Assembly: GCF_900112425.1 (NCBI RefSeq)
Contig: NZ_FOLP01000006.1
Coordinates: 124,001-188,000, forward strand
DNA length: 64,000 bases
From: Variovorax sp. OK212
Lineage (GTDB): Bacteria; Pseudomonadota; Gammaproteobacteria; Burkholderiales; Burkholderiaceae_C
Direction: 5' to 3'
This document shows, piece by piece, positions 8,878-17,676 of the stretch. The notes under the pieces are model-generated. The model did no database searches, had not been told where the DNA came from, and was given only the letters and a program-made list of their open reading frames with translations. The position numbers were made by a program, and so were the translations under genes. Positions within the stretch are counted from its first letter, which is position 1, and each line of letters begins with the position of its first letter.

Positions 8878-9328
8878 ACCGATCCTGCTGGTCGAAGACG
8901 ACAAGCGCGACCTGGAACTCACCCTGATTGCGCTGGAGCGCAGCCAGCTCGCCAACGACGTGGTGGTGCTGCGCGACGGCGCGCAGGCACTCGAATACCT
9001 GCACCGCGAGGGCGATCACGCCGGGCGCGCCGAGGGCAACCCGGCCGTGATCCTGCTCGACCTGAAGCTGCCCAAGGTCACCGGCCTTGAGGTGCTGAAG
9101 GACGTGCGCGGCGACCCGGTGCTGCGCAGCATCCCGGTGGTGATGCTCACCTCGTCGCAGGAAGAGTCGGACGTGCTGCGCAGCTACGAGCTCGGCGTCA
9201 ACGCGTACGTGGTCAAGCCCGTGGCGTTCGACCGCTTCGTCTCGGCCATTGCCGAGCTGGGCGTGTTCTGGGCGGTGCTCAACGAACCGCCGCCGGGCTC
9301 CCTGAAGACGGCGCGCAGACATGAATAA
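8870..9328 (+). CDS. Single-domain response regulator BphR-like
   Basis: A 152-residue receiver of the family usually paired with bacteriophytochromes (long beta4-alpha4 region, motif L-L-D-L-K-L-P with Asp64 as acceptor, V-V-M-L-T-S-S switch, V-V-K-P-V lysine). The ATG at 8870 overlaps the bphP stop by 8 bp; the open frame reaches back into bphP but that part is a shadow. The tight overlap makes BphP the likely cognate kinase. No output domain, so the signal is probably relayed to another protein, possibly the multidomain kinase gene that overlaps its 3' end. Confidence 0.9.
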   Translation: MLKPILLVEDDKRDLELTLIALERSQLANDVVVLRDGAQALEYLHREGDHAGRAEGNPAVILLDLKLPKVTGLEVLKDVRGDPVLRSIPVVMLTSSQEESDVLRSYELGVNAYVVKPVAFDRFVSAIAELGVFWAVLNEPPPGSLKTARRHE

Positions 9329-11894
9329 CCCGGGCGCGGCGGTCGTCGCGGTGGTCGAGGCGGCCGCCGAGACCGCCGAGGCCGTAGCCAACGCGCCGCC
9401 GCTGAACGTTCTGATCCTCGAGGACTCGCGCTTCGACGTGGAGCTGCTGACCGAAGAACTGGCGCGCGCCTTTCCGCAGGCCCGCACGCGGGTGGTGCGC
9501 GACGAGCCGGGCTTTGCCGGCGCGCTGGCCGAGCAGAGCTACGCGCTGATCCTGTCCGACTACGAGCTGCCCGGCTTCTCGGGCGCGCACGCGCTCGAGC
9601 TGGCGCGCGGCACGGTGCCCGAGACGCCTTTCATCTTCGTGTCCGGCGTGATCGGCGAGGACAACGCGGTCGAGCTGCTGAAAAGCGGCGCCACCGACTA
9701 CGTGAGCAAGGGCCGCCTCGAGCGGCTGCCGGTGGTGGTGGCACGCGCGCTCAACGAGGCCGCCGACCGCCGCGCCAAGCGCCTGGCCGAGCAGCGTCTG
9801 CACGCGGCGAACAAGGCCATCCTGCAGGCCGAGACGCGCCGCCTCGCGCTCATGGAGCTGGGCGACCGCATCCGCGACATGGACGAGCCGGGTGACATCG
9901 CCTATGCGGCCTCCGAGATGCTGGGGCAGCAGCTGGGCGTGGACCGCGCCGGCTACGGCCTGGTGGACACGGCGGCCGAGACCATTGCCATCGAGCGCGA
10001 CTGGACCGGGCCGGGCGTCTCGAGCCTGGCGGGCATGCTGCACTTTCGCGACTACGGCTCCTACATCGAGGACCTGCGCCGCGGCGTGACCGTGGCCTTT
10101 GCCGATGCGCGGCTCGACCCGCGCACGCGCGACAACGCCGACGCGCTCGACGCCATCACGGCGCGCGCCGTGGTCAACATGCCGCTCACCGAGCGCGGCG
10201 GGCTGGTCGGGCTGCTCTACCTGAACCACGGCGAGGCGCGGCCCTGGCCGCGCGACGAGATCGACTTCGTGCGCGAGGTGGGCGACCGCGTGCGCTCGGC
10301 CATCGCGCGGCGCGAGGCGCAGACCGAGCTGGTGGCCTTCGCCGAATCGCTGGAGCAACAGGTGCGCGCGCGCACGCAGGAGCGCGACCGCACCTGGGCG
10401 CTGAGCCAGGACCTGCTGGGCGTGGCCATGCCCGACGGCCACTTCCTCAGCGTGAACCCCGCGTGGGAAACCGTGCTGGGCTGGAGCGCCGACGAGATCT
10501 GCGCGATACCGTTTCGCGAGCTGCTGCATCCCGACGACCGCCGCGGCACCGAGGCCGAACTGGTCCGGCTCTCGGGCGGCGCGCGCACCACCGGCTTCGA
10601 GAACCGCTACCGCACCAAGGCCGGCGAGTACCGCTGGCTCTCTTGGACGGCGGTGCCCGACAACGGGCTGCTCTATGCGGCCGCGCGCGACATCACCGAA
10701 CAGAAGGAGCGCGCCGCCGAACTCGACGCCGCGCGCGAGCAGCTGCGCCAGAGCCAGAAGCTCGAAGCCGTGGGCCAGCTCACGGGCGGCCTGGCGCACG
10801 ACTTCAACAACCTGCTGGCCGCCATCAGCGGCAGCCTCGAGCTCATGCGCCGGCGCGGCCTGGAAGGCAAGCCGGCCGACATGGAGCGCTATGTGGGCGT
10901 GGCGCAGGGCGCGGTCAAGCGCGCCGCGGCGCTCACGCACCGGCTGCTGGCCTTCTCGCGGCGCCAGACGCTGGAGCCCAAGCCGATCAACGCCAACCGG
11001 CTCGTCACCGACATGGAAGAGCTGCTGCGCCGCACGCTGGGGCCGCACGTCGCACTGGAGACGGTGGCAGCCGTGGGCCTGTGGAACGTGCATGCCGACC
11101 CCGGCCAGCTGGAGAACGCACTGCTCAACCTGTGCATCAACGCGCGCGACGCCATGCCCGAGGGCGGCAAGCTGGTCGTGGAGACCGCCAACCGCTGGAT
11201 CGACGCGCGCACCGCGCGTGAGCGCGACCTGCCGATGGGGCAGTACGTGTCGCTCACCGTCAGCGACAACGGCGTGGGCATGCCGCCGGAAGTGGTGGCG
11301 CGCGCCTTCGATCCGTTCTTCACCACCAAGCCGATCGGCATGGGCACCGGCCTGGGCCTGTCGATGATCTACGGCTTCGCCAAGCAGTCCGGCGGGCAGG
11401 TGCGCATCTATTCGGAGGTGGGCAGGGGCACCTCGGTGAGCATCTACCTGCCGCGCCACGACATGCAGGAAGAAGCCGCCAGCGCGCCGGCCGAGGCCCC
11501 GATGGCGCCGCGCGCCGACCAGGGCGACACGGTGCTGGTGGTCGACGACGAGCCCGCGCTGCGCATGATCATCGTGGAGGTGATGCAGGGGCTGGGCTAC
11601 GCCACGCTGGAGGCCGGCGACGGCGCCGAGGCGCTGCGCATCCTGCAGTCGCCGCGCCAGCGCATCGACTTGCTGGTGAGCGACGTGGGCCTGCCCGGCG
11701 GCATGAACGGCCGCCAGGTGGCCGACGCCGCGCGCACCGCCCGGCCCGAGCTCAAGGTGCTGTTCATCACCGGCTATGCCGAGAACGCGGTGCTCAGCCA
11801 CGGCCACCTCGACCCCGGCATGCACGTGATGACCAAGCCCTTCGAGATGGACGTGCTGGCGCGCCGCGTGAAGCAGCTCATCGAGAGCCGGTAG
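9321..11894 (+). CDS. Hybrid sensor histidine kinase REC-GAF-PAS-HK-REC
   Basis: An 857-residue soluble multidomain kinase with no membrane helix. Order: N-terminal receiver (about 30-150, acceptor Asp80 in S-D-Y-E-L-P-G); coiled linker; GAF (about 175-335); PAS (about 355-475, ending D-I-T-E-Q-K); HisKA with His493 in L-A-H-D-F-N-N-L-L; HATPase ending about 715; C-terminal receiver with Asp788 in S-D-V-G-L-P-G. It overlaps the previous receiver gene by 8 bp, so it belongs to the phytochrome operon. A receiver at the input end suggests it takes phosphate from BphP or the small receivers and integrates it with GAF/PAS signals. The final target is not encoded here. Confidence 0.92.
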   Translation: MNNPGAAVVAVVEAAAETAEAVANAPPLNVLILEDSRFDVELLTEELARAFPQARTRVVRDEPGFAGALAEQSYALILSDYELPGFSGAHALELARGTVPETPFIFVSGVIGEDNAVELLKSGATDYVSKGRLERLPVVVARALNEAADRRAKRLAEQRLHAANKAILQAETRRLALMELGDRIRDMDEPGDIAYAASEMLGQQLGVDRAGYGLVDTAAETIAIERDWTGPGVSSLAGMLHFRDYGSYIEDLRRGVTVAFADARLDPRTRDNADALDAITARAVVNMPLTERGGLVGLLYLNHGEARPWPRDEIDFVREVGDRVRSAIARREAQTELVAFAESLEQQVRARTQERDRTWALSQDLLGVAMPDGHFLSVNPAWETVLGWSADEICAIPFRELLHPDDRRGTEAELVRLSGGARTTGFENRYRTKAGEYRWLSWTAVPDNGLLYAAARDITEQKERAAELDAAREQLRQSQKLEAVGQLTGGLAHDFNNLLAAISGSLELMRRRGLEGKPADMERYVGVAQGAVKRAAALTHRLLAFSRRQTLEPKPINANRLVTDMEELLRRTLGPHVALETVAAVGLWNVHADPGQLENALLNLCINARDAMPEGGKLVVETANRWIDARTARERDLPMGQYVSLTVSDNGVGMPPEVVARAFDPFFTTKPIGMGTGLGLSMIYGFAKQSGGQVRIYSEVGRGTSVSIYLPRHDMQEEAASAPAEAPMAPRADQGDTVLVVDDEPALRMIIVEVMQGLGYATLEAGDGAEALRILQSPRQRIDLLVSDVGLPGGMNGRQVADAARTARPELKVLFITGYAENAVLSHGHLDPGMHVMTKPFEMDVLARRVKQLIESR

Positions 11895-11910
11895 CCGCCG
11901 TCTTCAGGCC

Positions 11911-13386
11911 TCAGGCTGGCGGCGTCAGCGGCAGCCGCACCGTCACCAGCAACCCCGGCCCCAGGCCGGTGTCGCCCAGCACGATGCTGCCGCCGTGCGC
12001 CTCCACCACCGCGCGCACGATCGCCAGCCCGAGGCCGCTGCCGGTCTGCGTCTGGTCGGGGTCGCGAAAGAAGCGGTCGAACACGCGCTCGCGCAGCGCC
12101 GGCATGATGCCCGGGCCCTGGTCGGCCACGGTGACCACGGCCATGCCGTCGTCGCGCCGCACGCCCACGCTCACCACCGAGCCCACGGGGCTGTACTTGG
12201 TGGCGTTGTCGATCAGGTTGTCGATCATCGACAGCAGGCTGTCGCGGTCGGCCGCGATCGCTACCGGCTCGTCGGACACCAGTTCGAGCTCGACCTCGCG
12301 CACGTGCGCCAGCGCCGACAGCGCGGCCAGCCGCTCCTGCAGCAGGTCGTCCAGCCGCAGCGGATGCGCCGCGGCGGCATGCGCGTTGCTGCGCATCAGG
12401 CGCAGCAGCTGGCCCACCAGCCGCTCGGCGCGCGCGTTGCTGCTGAGCACCCGCGCGAACAGCTCGTGCTGGCGCTCGGTGGGAATGCGCTCGGTCAGCA
12501 GCGACTGCAGCGCCTCCACGTTCACGCGCATCGCGGCGATGGGCGTGCGCAACTCGTGCGCCGCGTCGGCAATGAAGCTCTGCTCGCGCGCGATGCTCGC
12601 GCGCAGCCGCTCCATCAGCGCGTTGAAGTTGTGCACCAGCGGCAGCAGCTCGTCGTGGCGCGGCTGCTCCGACACCGGCGCCAGGTCGTGCGGGCCGCGC
12701 GACGCGATCTCGCGCGCCACCCTGCGCCAGGGCCGCAGCGCCAGCCGGATCGACAGCCACGCCGGAAACAGCAGGAAGGGCACGCTGATCACCAGCGGCA
12801 GGATGTAGTAGCCGCGCGTCTGGAAGGTCAGCCACAGCTGCATGCCGCCGGGCGTGACCAGCGTCACGTGCGTCTTGCCCGAGGGCGACTCGATGGTGCG
12901 CGCGCGCCAGGTCTTGCCGTCGGCCTGCACTGTCTCGCCGATGTCGGGGCGCGTGTTGGCGATGCCGGGCGGCACGCCGTCGGAGTGGTAGATGCGCTTG
13001 CCGTTCTGCCACACGATCACGCTCGGCGACAGGGTGGCGTCGTTGCCGTTGCCCAGTGCGTTGCGCAGCGCGAGGTCCATGGCGCGCAGGCTTTCCTGCT
13101 GCCTGGCCGGCTGGTCGGTGAGGTTGCGCGCCACCACCAGCATGCTGCGCTGCGAGGCGTCGAGCGTGGAGAGGTCGTCGGTCATGGCCGAGCCCAGCAG
13201 CAGCACCACGGCGATGCTCCACAGCAGCGTCATCACCGCGATCTGCGCGAACATGAGCCGGCGCATCAGCGAGGGCCGCCGCACGCGCTGCCAGGCGTTG
13301 TGCAGCAGCCGCCGCAACCCGCGGGGGGACCGGGTGGGTTGCACCGCCGGTGTCGCGGGCCCCGGCGGTGCGGCTTCGGCGGTCAT
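11911..13386 (-). CDS. Sensor histidine kinase, QseC/PmrB-like
   Basis: A 491-residue membrane kinase. A cytoplasmic Pro/Arg-rich leader is followed by a transmembrane helix (about 44-66), a periplasmic domain of about 120 residues, a second helix (about 192-212), HAMP, HisKA with His277 in A-H-E-L-R-T-P, and HATPase with N-box N-L-I-D-N-A-T-K-Y and G-S-G-L-G-L-A-I. The start overlaps the stop of the response regulator gene by 4 bp, so the pair is one operon transcribed leftward. The stimulus is unknown; family members respond to cations, peptides or host signals. Confidence 0.93.
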   Translation of the reverse strand: MTAEAAPPGPATPAVQPTRSPRGLRRLLHNAWQRVRRPSLMRRLMFAQIAVMTLLWSIAVVLLLGSAMTDDLSTLDASQRSMLVVARNLTDQPARQQESLRAMDLALRNALGNGNDATLSPSVIVWQNGKRIYHSDGVPPGIANTRPDIGETVQADGKTWRARTIESPSGKTHVTLVTPGGMQLWLTFQTRGYYILPLVISVPFLLFPAWLSIRLALRPWRRVAREIASRGPHDLAPVSEQPRHDELLPLVHNFNALMERLRASIAREQSFIADAAHELRTPIAAMRVNVEALQSLLTERIPTERQHELFARVLSSNARAERLVGQLLRLMRSNAHAAAAHPLRLDDLLQERLAALSALAHVREVELELVSDEPVAIAADRDSLLSMIDNLIDNATKYSPVGSVVSVGVRRDDGMAVVTVADQGPGIMPALRERVFDRFFRDPDQTQTGSGLGLAIVRAVVEAHGGSIVLGDTGLGPGLLVTVRLPLTPPA

Positions 13387-14078
13387 GCGCTCTCCTGGGG
13401 TTGTTGCGCCGCGAGGTAGATCACATAGCCGATGCCGCGCACGGTGCGGATGTAGCCGTCGCCGATCTTGCGGCGCAGGTTGGAGATGTGCACGTCGAGC
13501 ACGTTGCTGGTGTTGCTCTGCGGCTGGTCCGGCCCGATCGACAGGGCGGTCTGCTCTAGCGTGCGGCGCGCCACCACGCGGTCGGCGCGCTTCACCAGCA
13601 GGCTCAGCAGCTTGAACTCGCTGCGCGACAGCGACACCGGCTCGCCGTTCACGCGCACGCGCTGCGTGGGTTCATGCAGCCAGAGGCCGCGCAGCTCGAA
13701 GGTGGCGCCGTCGCCGCCGTAGCTGCGCCGCGCGAGGGCGCGCACGCGCGAAATGAGCTCCGCCAGCACGAAGGGCTTGACCATGTAGTCGTCGGCGCCG
13801 TTGTCCAGGCCCTGCAGCCGGTCGTTCAGGCCGTCGCGCGCGCTCAGGATCAGCACCGGCAGGCGCGCGCCGCTGCGGCGCAGGCGCTCGAGCACGGCCA
13901 GGCCGTCGCCGTCGGGCAGGCCGAGGTCGAGCAGCAGCAGGTCGCAGCCTTGCGTCTCGAGAATGCGCAGCGCCTCCTCGACGCGGCGCACCCACACCAC
14001 GTCCAGCCCCTGGGACTGCAGGGCGACGCGGATGCCGGTGGCCAGGTCGAAATCGTCTTCGGCCAGGAGGATCTTCAT
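13383..14078 (-). CDS. OmpR-family response regulator, QseB/PmrA-like
   Basis: A 231-residue regulator: receiver (1-120) with Glu7-Asp8-Asp9, acceptor Asp51 in L-L-D-L-G-L-P and Lys in M-V-K-P-F, then an OmpR-type winged helix (about 130-225) with the signature L-S-R-S-E-F-K-L-L and the final V-R-G-I-G-Y-V. The start at 14078 (MKILLAEDD) fits the family; the open frame extends 22 codons further without homology. It is upstream of and overlaps its kinase gene. A direct-repeat site typical of this regulator class lies 25 bp before the start and suggests autoregulation. Confidence 0.93.
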   Translation of the reverse strand: MKILLAEDDFDLATGIRVALQSQGLDVVWVRRVEEALRILETQGCDLLLLDLGLPDGDGLAVLERLRRSGARLPVLILSARDGLNDRLQGLDNGADDYMVKPFVLAELISRVRALARRSYGGDGATFELRGLWLHEPTQRVRVNGEPVSLSRSEFKLLSLLVKRADRVVARRTLEQTALSIGPDQPQSNTSNVLDVHISNLRRKIGDGYIRTVRGIGYVIYLAAQQPQESA

Positions 14079-14102
14079 GGGCGGGAATCTAACCGCTGAA
14101 GC

Positions 14103-14118
14103 TGAAGGAATTCCTAAG
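14103..14118 (-). promoter_or_regulatory. Candidate QseB/PmrA-type direct-repeat box
   Basis: Read on the minus strand it is CTTAG-GAATTC-CTTCA: two half-sites resembling CTTAA, spaced 11 bp, the spacing OmpR-family dimers use. It lies 25-40 bp upstream of the response regulator start. Binding by the encoded regulator is inferred. Confidence 0.4.
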
Positions 14119-14185
14119 AAAAGGCGCTCGGTGCGGCATCGCAAGCTGCGAAATTTTCAGCAGACCTTCATGTAGGCGGCTCACC

Positions 14186-15157
14186 ATGCCGGGTGTTTTC
14201 CAGAGACCACGCAATGCCGCCGCACATGCCGCACACGCCGCACCAACCCACGCCCCCCCGATGAGCCCCTTCGAAGCACGCCTGTTCGCCGGGCATTTCC
14301 GCTCGCCGCAAGCCCATTCCTCGCTGCTCGACTCCTACGCCCGCGTGCTCGCGCGCTGGCCGGTGCCGTACGACAGCCGCTACGTGGAAACGCGCTACGG
14401 CCGCGCGCACGTGCTGGCGTGCGGGCCGGCCTACGCGCCGCCGGTGGTGCTGCTGCACGCGGGCGGCGCGAACGCGACGGCCTGGATCCACGTGATCGAA
14501 CGGCTGGCCGGCGCGCTGCAGGTGTACGCGGTCGACATCATCGGCGACGCCGGCCGCACCGAGGGGCGCCGGCCCGCCTCCGAAGACGCGTACTGCAACT
14601 GGCTGGACGACGTGCTCATCGGCCTCGGCCGGCCGAAGGTGGGGCTGTGCGGTGTCTCGTTCGGCGGCTGGCTCGCCGCGGCCTACCTGCGCCAGAGTTC
14701 GCGCCGCGCGTCGAAGCTCGCGCTGCTGTCGCCGGCCAACCTCGAGTCTCCGGGCGCGGGCTACTTGCTGCGCGCGGGGCTGGCGGCCCTGTTCCCGAAC
14801 GAGCGCACCGTGCGCGGCCTGCACGCCGTGCTGTCGTCGCCCGTGGTGGCTCCGCCGCCGGCCTGGGTGCTCGACGACCTGCTGGTGCGCGCGCGCAGCC
14901 AGCGCGGCCACCCCCGCCCGCCGGGGCGCATGAGCGACGACGACCTGCGCGTGCTGCCCCGCGACACGCTCATGCTGCTGGGCGGCGACGAGACGCTCTA
15001 CGACCCGATGCACGCCTGGGCCCGCGTGCAGGCGCAGGCGCCGCACGTGCGCGCCGAGCTGGTGACCGACGCGGGCCACACGCTCGACAGCGACCAGCCG
15101 TTCAAGGTCGGCAATGCGCTCGTCGAGTTCTTCCGGCGCGACGGGTGGACGCTGTAG
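14186..15157 (+). CDS. Alpha/beta hydrolase
   Basis: A 323-residue alpha/beta-hydrolase-fold enzyme. The oxyanion segment L-L-H-A-G-G-A-N, nucleophile elbow G-V-S158-F-G-G, an acid residue in the L-L-G-G-D-E-T segment and catalytic His in D-A-G-H-T are all present, so it is probably an active esterase or lactonase-type hydrolase; the substrate is unknown. The start at 14186 has AGGCGG about 7 nt upstream. The first 25 residues are Ala/His/Pro-rich and nondescript, so ATG 14261 (MSPFEARLF) is an alternative. It is divergent from the two-component pair. Confidence 0.85.
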   Translation: MPGVFQRPRNAAAHAAHAAPTHAPPMSPFEARLFAGHFRSPQAHSSLLDSYARVLARWPVPYDSRYVETRYGRAHVLACGPAYAPPVVLLHAGGANATAWIHVIERLAGALQVYAVDIIGDAGRTEGRRPASEDAYCNWLDDVLIGLGRPKVGLCGVSFGGWLAAAYLRQSSRRASKLALLSPANLESPGAGYLLRAGLAALFPNERTVRGLHAVLSSPVVAPPPAWVLDDLLVRARSQRGHPRPPGRMSDDDLRVLPRDTLMLLGGDETLYDPMHAWARVQAQAPHVRAELVTDAGHTLDSDQPFKVGNALVEFFRRDGWTL

Positions 15158-15202
15158 CGGCGGCGCCCGATTCCTGATTTTTGATTTCTGAACCGCGGCC
15201 GT

Positions 15203-16039
15203 TCAGCGCGCCGTCAGCGGCTCCAGCCCGGTCTTCGCGATGGTCGGCGCCGCGGCGGGCGAGTTCAGGTAGCGGATCAGCTGGCGCGCCGCGTCGGGCT
15301 GCTTCGAGCCGGTGGCGATGCCGGCCGAGAACACCGTCACGCGCTGCACTTCGGCGGGCAGCGGCCCGATGTAGTCGACGCCCGCGATCGGCAGCAGCTC
15401 GCTCACCTGCTGCAGGCCGAGCGCCGCGTCGCCGCGCGCCACCACCGTGCCGACGCGCTCGCTCAGGATGCGCTTGCTCCTGGGCAGCACGCGGTCCTCG
15501 ATGCCGAGCTTCTTGAGCAGCTCGGTCTCGTAGTAGGTGCCGCTGGCGCTGGCCGAGTAGGCGATCGACGGCGCGGCCAGCAGCGTGCGCCTGAGCGCAT
15601 CGACCGTGCCGATGTCGGGCCTGGGCGCGCCCTTGCGCACCGCGAAGCCGATGGCCGAGCGCACCAGGTCGACCTGGCTGCCCGACACCACCTTGCCCTG
15701 CGCAACGAGCGCGTCGAGCGCCGGGCGCGCCAGGATCACCACGTCGGCCGGCTCGTTGCGCGCGAGGCGGCTGGGAATCGAGTCGTCGGCGTTGCCCATC
15801 GAGGCGCCGTAGGCCGTCTTCACCGTGCGCCCGCTGCTGCGTTCGAATTCGGGGCGCAGGTCGTTGTAGGCGGCGGTGAAGCCGCCGGAGGTCATGACGT
15901 GGATGTCGCCGGCGGCGGCCCCGGCGGTGCCTGCGGTGCGCGCCGTGTTCGGGGTGCCGAGGCCACCGCAGCCGGCAAGCGCCAGCGCGGCGATCAGCGG
16001 CAGGGCGGCGCGGCGGGTCAGCGCGAGAAAGGGCTTCAT
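15203..16039 (-). CDS. ModA-like substrate-binding lipoprotein
   Basis: A 278-residue type II periplasmic binding protein related to molybdate-binding ModA (SBP_bac_11). The start at 16039 has AGGAGA upstream and gives a lipoprotein signal with lipobox L-A-G-C (Cys24). Family features include H-V-M-T-S-G-G-F-T near the mature N-terminus, P-A-D-V-V-I-L-A-R-P and the later A-Y-S-A-S-A-S-G-T-Y-Y. No modB/modC genes adjoin, so molybdate is only one possibility; many such orphan proteins bind other oxyanions or have unknown ligands. Confidence 0.85.
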   Translation of the reverse strand: MKPFLALTRRAALPLIAALALAGCGGLGTPNTARTAGTAGAAAGDIHVMTSGGFTAAYNDLRPEFERSSGRTVKTAYGASMGNADDSIPSRLARNEPADVVILARPALDALVAQGKVVSGSQVDLVRSAIGFAVRKGAPRPDIGTVDALRRTLLAAPSIAYSASASGTYYETELLKKLGIEDRVLPRSKRILSERVGTVVARGDAALGLQQVSELLPIAGVDYIGPLPAEVQRVTVFSAGIATGSKQPDAARQLIRYLNSPAAAPTIAKTGLEPLTAR

Positions 16040-16281
16040 GGGCTTGTCTCCTGGAGAAAAGGCCATCGTAGAAGCCGGGGCTGTCATTCGGCCCTCAGGA
16101 AATTCCGGGTTATCACGGAGCGCGGCCGGCCCTGCGAACCCGCGCCGGTGCAAGGTAAAGACGGCCGGCTTTACCGCCGGTTTACCGCTGCGCAACGCGC
16201 CGGACAGCCCAGGCTCCTGAAATGCGCGATGGCCTCTGGCAGGCCAACAATCCAACACCCCCAAGGCTCCAAGGATTCAGG

Positions 16282-16776
16282 ATGATGAAACGCCCCCTGC
16301 AGAGGTTCGCGCTTGCCGCGGCCCTGATCGCCGTGAGCGGACACGGCTTCGCGCAATTCGGTGGCGGCGGAGGTGGCGGCATGGGCGGTGGCGGCGGCCG
16401 GCGCGGTGCGCGGCCCGACAGCTCGGCAAGCCCGCGCACGGGCGACGGCCTGTCCACGCCGGCGACAGCCGCGGCCAAGGTGCGCGACAAGCTCTACGAC
16501 CTGCGCCTGCAGCTGATGATCACGCCCGAGCAGTCCGCGTCGTGGGACCGCTTCTCCGACGCGGTGTGGGACATGGCGGGGCGTGCCGGCATGGCAGCCG
16601 CCGCATCGGCCGACGACCAGACCGCCGTGCAGTTCGCGCAGCAACGCGCCGCGCAGGCGCAGGACCGTGCCCGGCGCGCGCAGGCGGTGAGCGACGCACT
16701 CTCGACGCTCTATGAGGCCCTGTCGCCCGACCAGCGGCACGTGGCCGACCAGAACCTGCCCGCCGTGATTCCCTGA
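16282..16776 (+). CDS. Secreted Spy/CpxP-like small protein
   Basis: A 164-residue protein with a Sec signal peptide (ending near A-F-A at residue 24-25), a Gly-rich stretch (about 26-42) and an all-helical remainder. Two segments, M-I-T-P-E-Q and L-S-P-D-Q-R, resemble the LTxxQ motifs of periplasmic Spy/CpxP proteins that sense or buffer envelope stress. The start at 16282 follows AAGGATT; an adjacent ATG at 16285 would remove one residue. The assignment is by motif and composition only. Confidence 0.65.
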   Translation: MMKRPLQRFALAAALIAVSGHGFAQFGGGGGGGMGGGGGRRGARPDSSASPRTGDGLSTPATAAAKVRDKLYDLRLQLMITPEQSASWDRFSDAVWDMAGRAGMAAAASADDQTAVQFAQQRAAQAQDRARRAQAVSDALSTLYEALSPDQRHVADQNLPAVIP

Positions 16777-16814
16777 GCGGCTCGCCGGCCTCGCCTGGCT
16801 TGCGGCGCTTCGGC

Positions 16815-17585
16815 TCAGGCCGCGAGGTCGAAGCAGCAGCCCGCGTAGTACGGCTTGTCGCCGCCGTCGACGAAGGGCACCTCGATCGGCTTGCCCTCGT
16901 TGCGCCACACGTCGCGCTTCTTGTAGCCGGCGCGCGCAAGCTCGGCCAGCAGGTCGTCGTGGTGCTGGATGCGGTAGGGGCACACGGCCACGCCGATGCT
17001 GTTGAGCGTGAAGATGGTGCGCTCGGGGTGCACGGCGGTGGTGTTCATGATGATGCGCTTGGGCTTCACATGCAGCGCCGACAAGATCTCTTCCATGCGG
17101 GTGGGCAGGTACTGCAGGCTGCCCGAGGCGTACAGCACGTCGCAGCCGCTGGCGTCGCGGTAGTCGGTGGTGAAGTCGAGCTGCGCGGTGGCCTCGCGCT
17201 TCACGGCCATGGCGCGCCCGCTCTCGACCACGCCGGGCACGTCGCACACGGTCCATTGCAGGTCGTCGGGGTAGCTCAGCACGCGCCGGAACGCGTAGTA
17301 CTTGATGCCCACGTGGCCGCCCAGGTCGAACACGCGCGTCAAGCCCGCGTCGATGGAGCGGCCCAGCCAGAAGAGGCTCGGGTAGTCGTAGAAATAGATC
17401 TGCGGACTGTAGAGCTCGCCCGCGTCGGCGTTGGCATAACCCACGGCCTTGCTGGGCGGCGCACCGGCCTCTGCCGCGGCGAAGCTCTCGAACGAACCCA
17501 TGAAGAGGTTCTCGTCGGTGTTGTTCAGGAACTTGCGCTTGTAGGCGCTTTCACGGGGCGGAAACTGCAGCAGGCTTGAGAGCAT
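16815..17585 (-). CDS. Putative methyltransferase, TIGR04325 family
   Basis: A 256-residue protein matching what I know of the TIGR04325 methyltransferase family. The SAM-binding strand is V-F-D-L-G-G-H-V-G near residue 100, followed by W-T-V-C-D-V-P and the segment D-V-L-Y-A-S-G-S-L-Q-Y. These proteins are often found with O-antigen or polysaccharide gene sets, but here it stands alone between convergent and unrelated genes, so the methyl acceptor is unknown. The N-terminus carries no signal. It converges with the small secreted-protein gene with 38 bp between stops. Confidence 0.8.
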   Translation of the reverse strand: MLSSLLQFPPRESAYKRKFLNNTDENLFMGSFESFAAAEAGAPPSKAVGYANADAGELYSPQIYFYDYPSLFWLGRSIDAGLTRVFDLGGHVGIKYYAFRRVLSYPDDLQWTVCDVPGVVESGRAMAVKREATAQLDFTTDYRDASGCDVLYASGSLQYLPTRMEEILSALHVKPKRIIMNTTAVHPERTIFTLNSIGVAVCPYRIQHHDDLLAELARAGYKKRDVWRNEGKPIEVPFVDGGDKPYYAGCCFDLAA

Positions 17586-17676
17586 CTCTATCTCCGGTGG
17601 CGTGGTTCATTCTGAACGCAACCAAAGTATTCAAGACGTAAAACCATGTGCGGTTGGGGCGGTTACCCCCTAGGGG

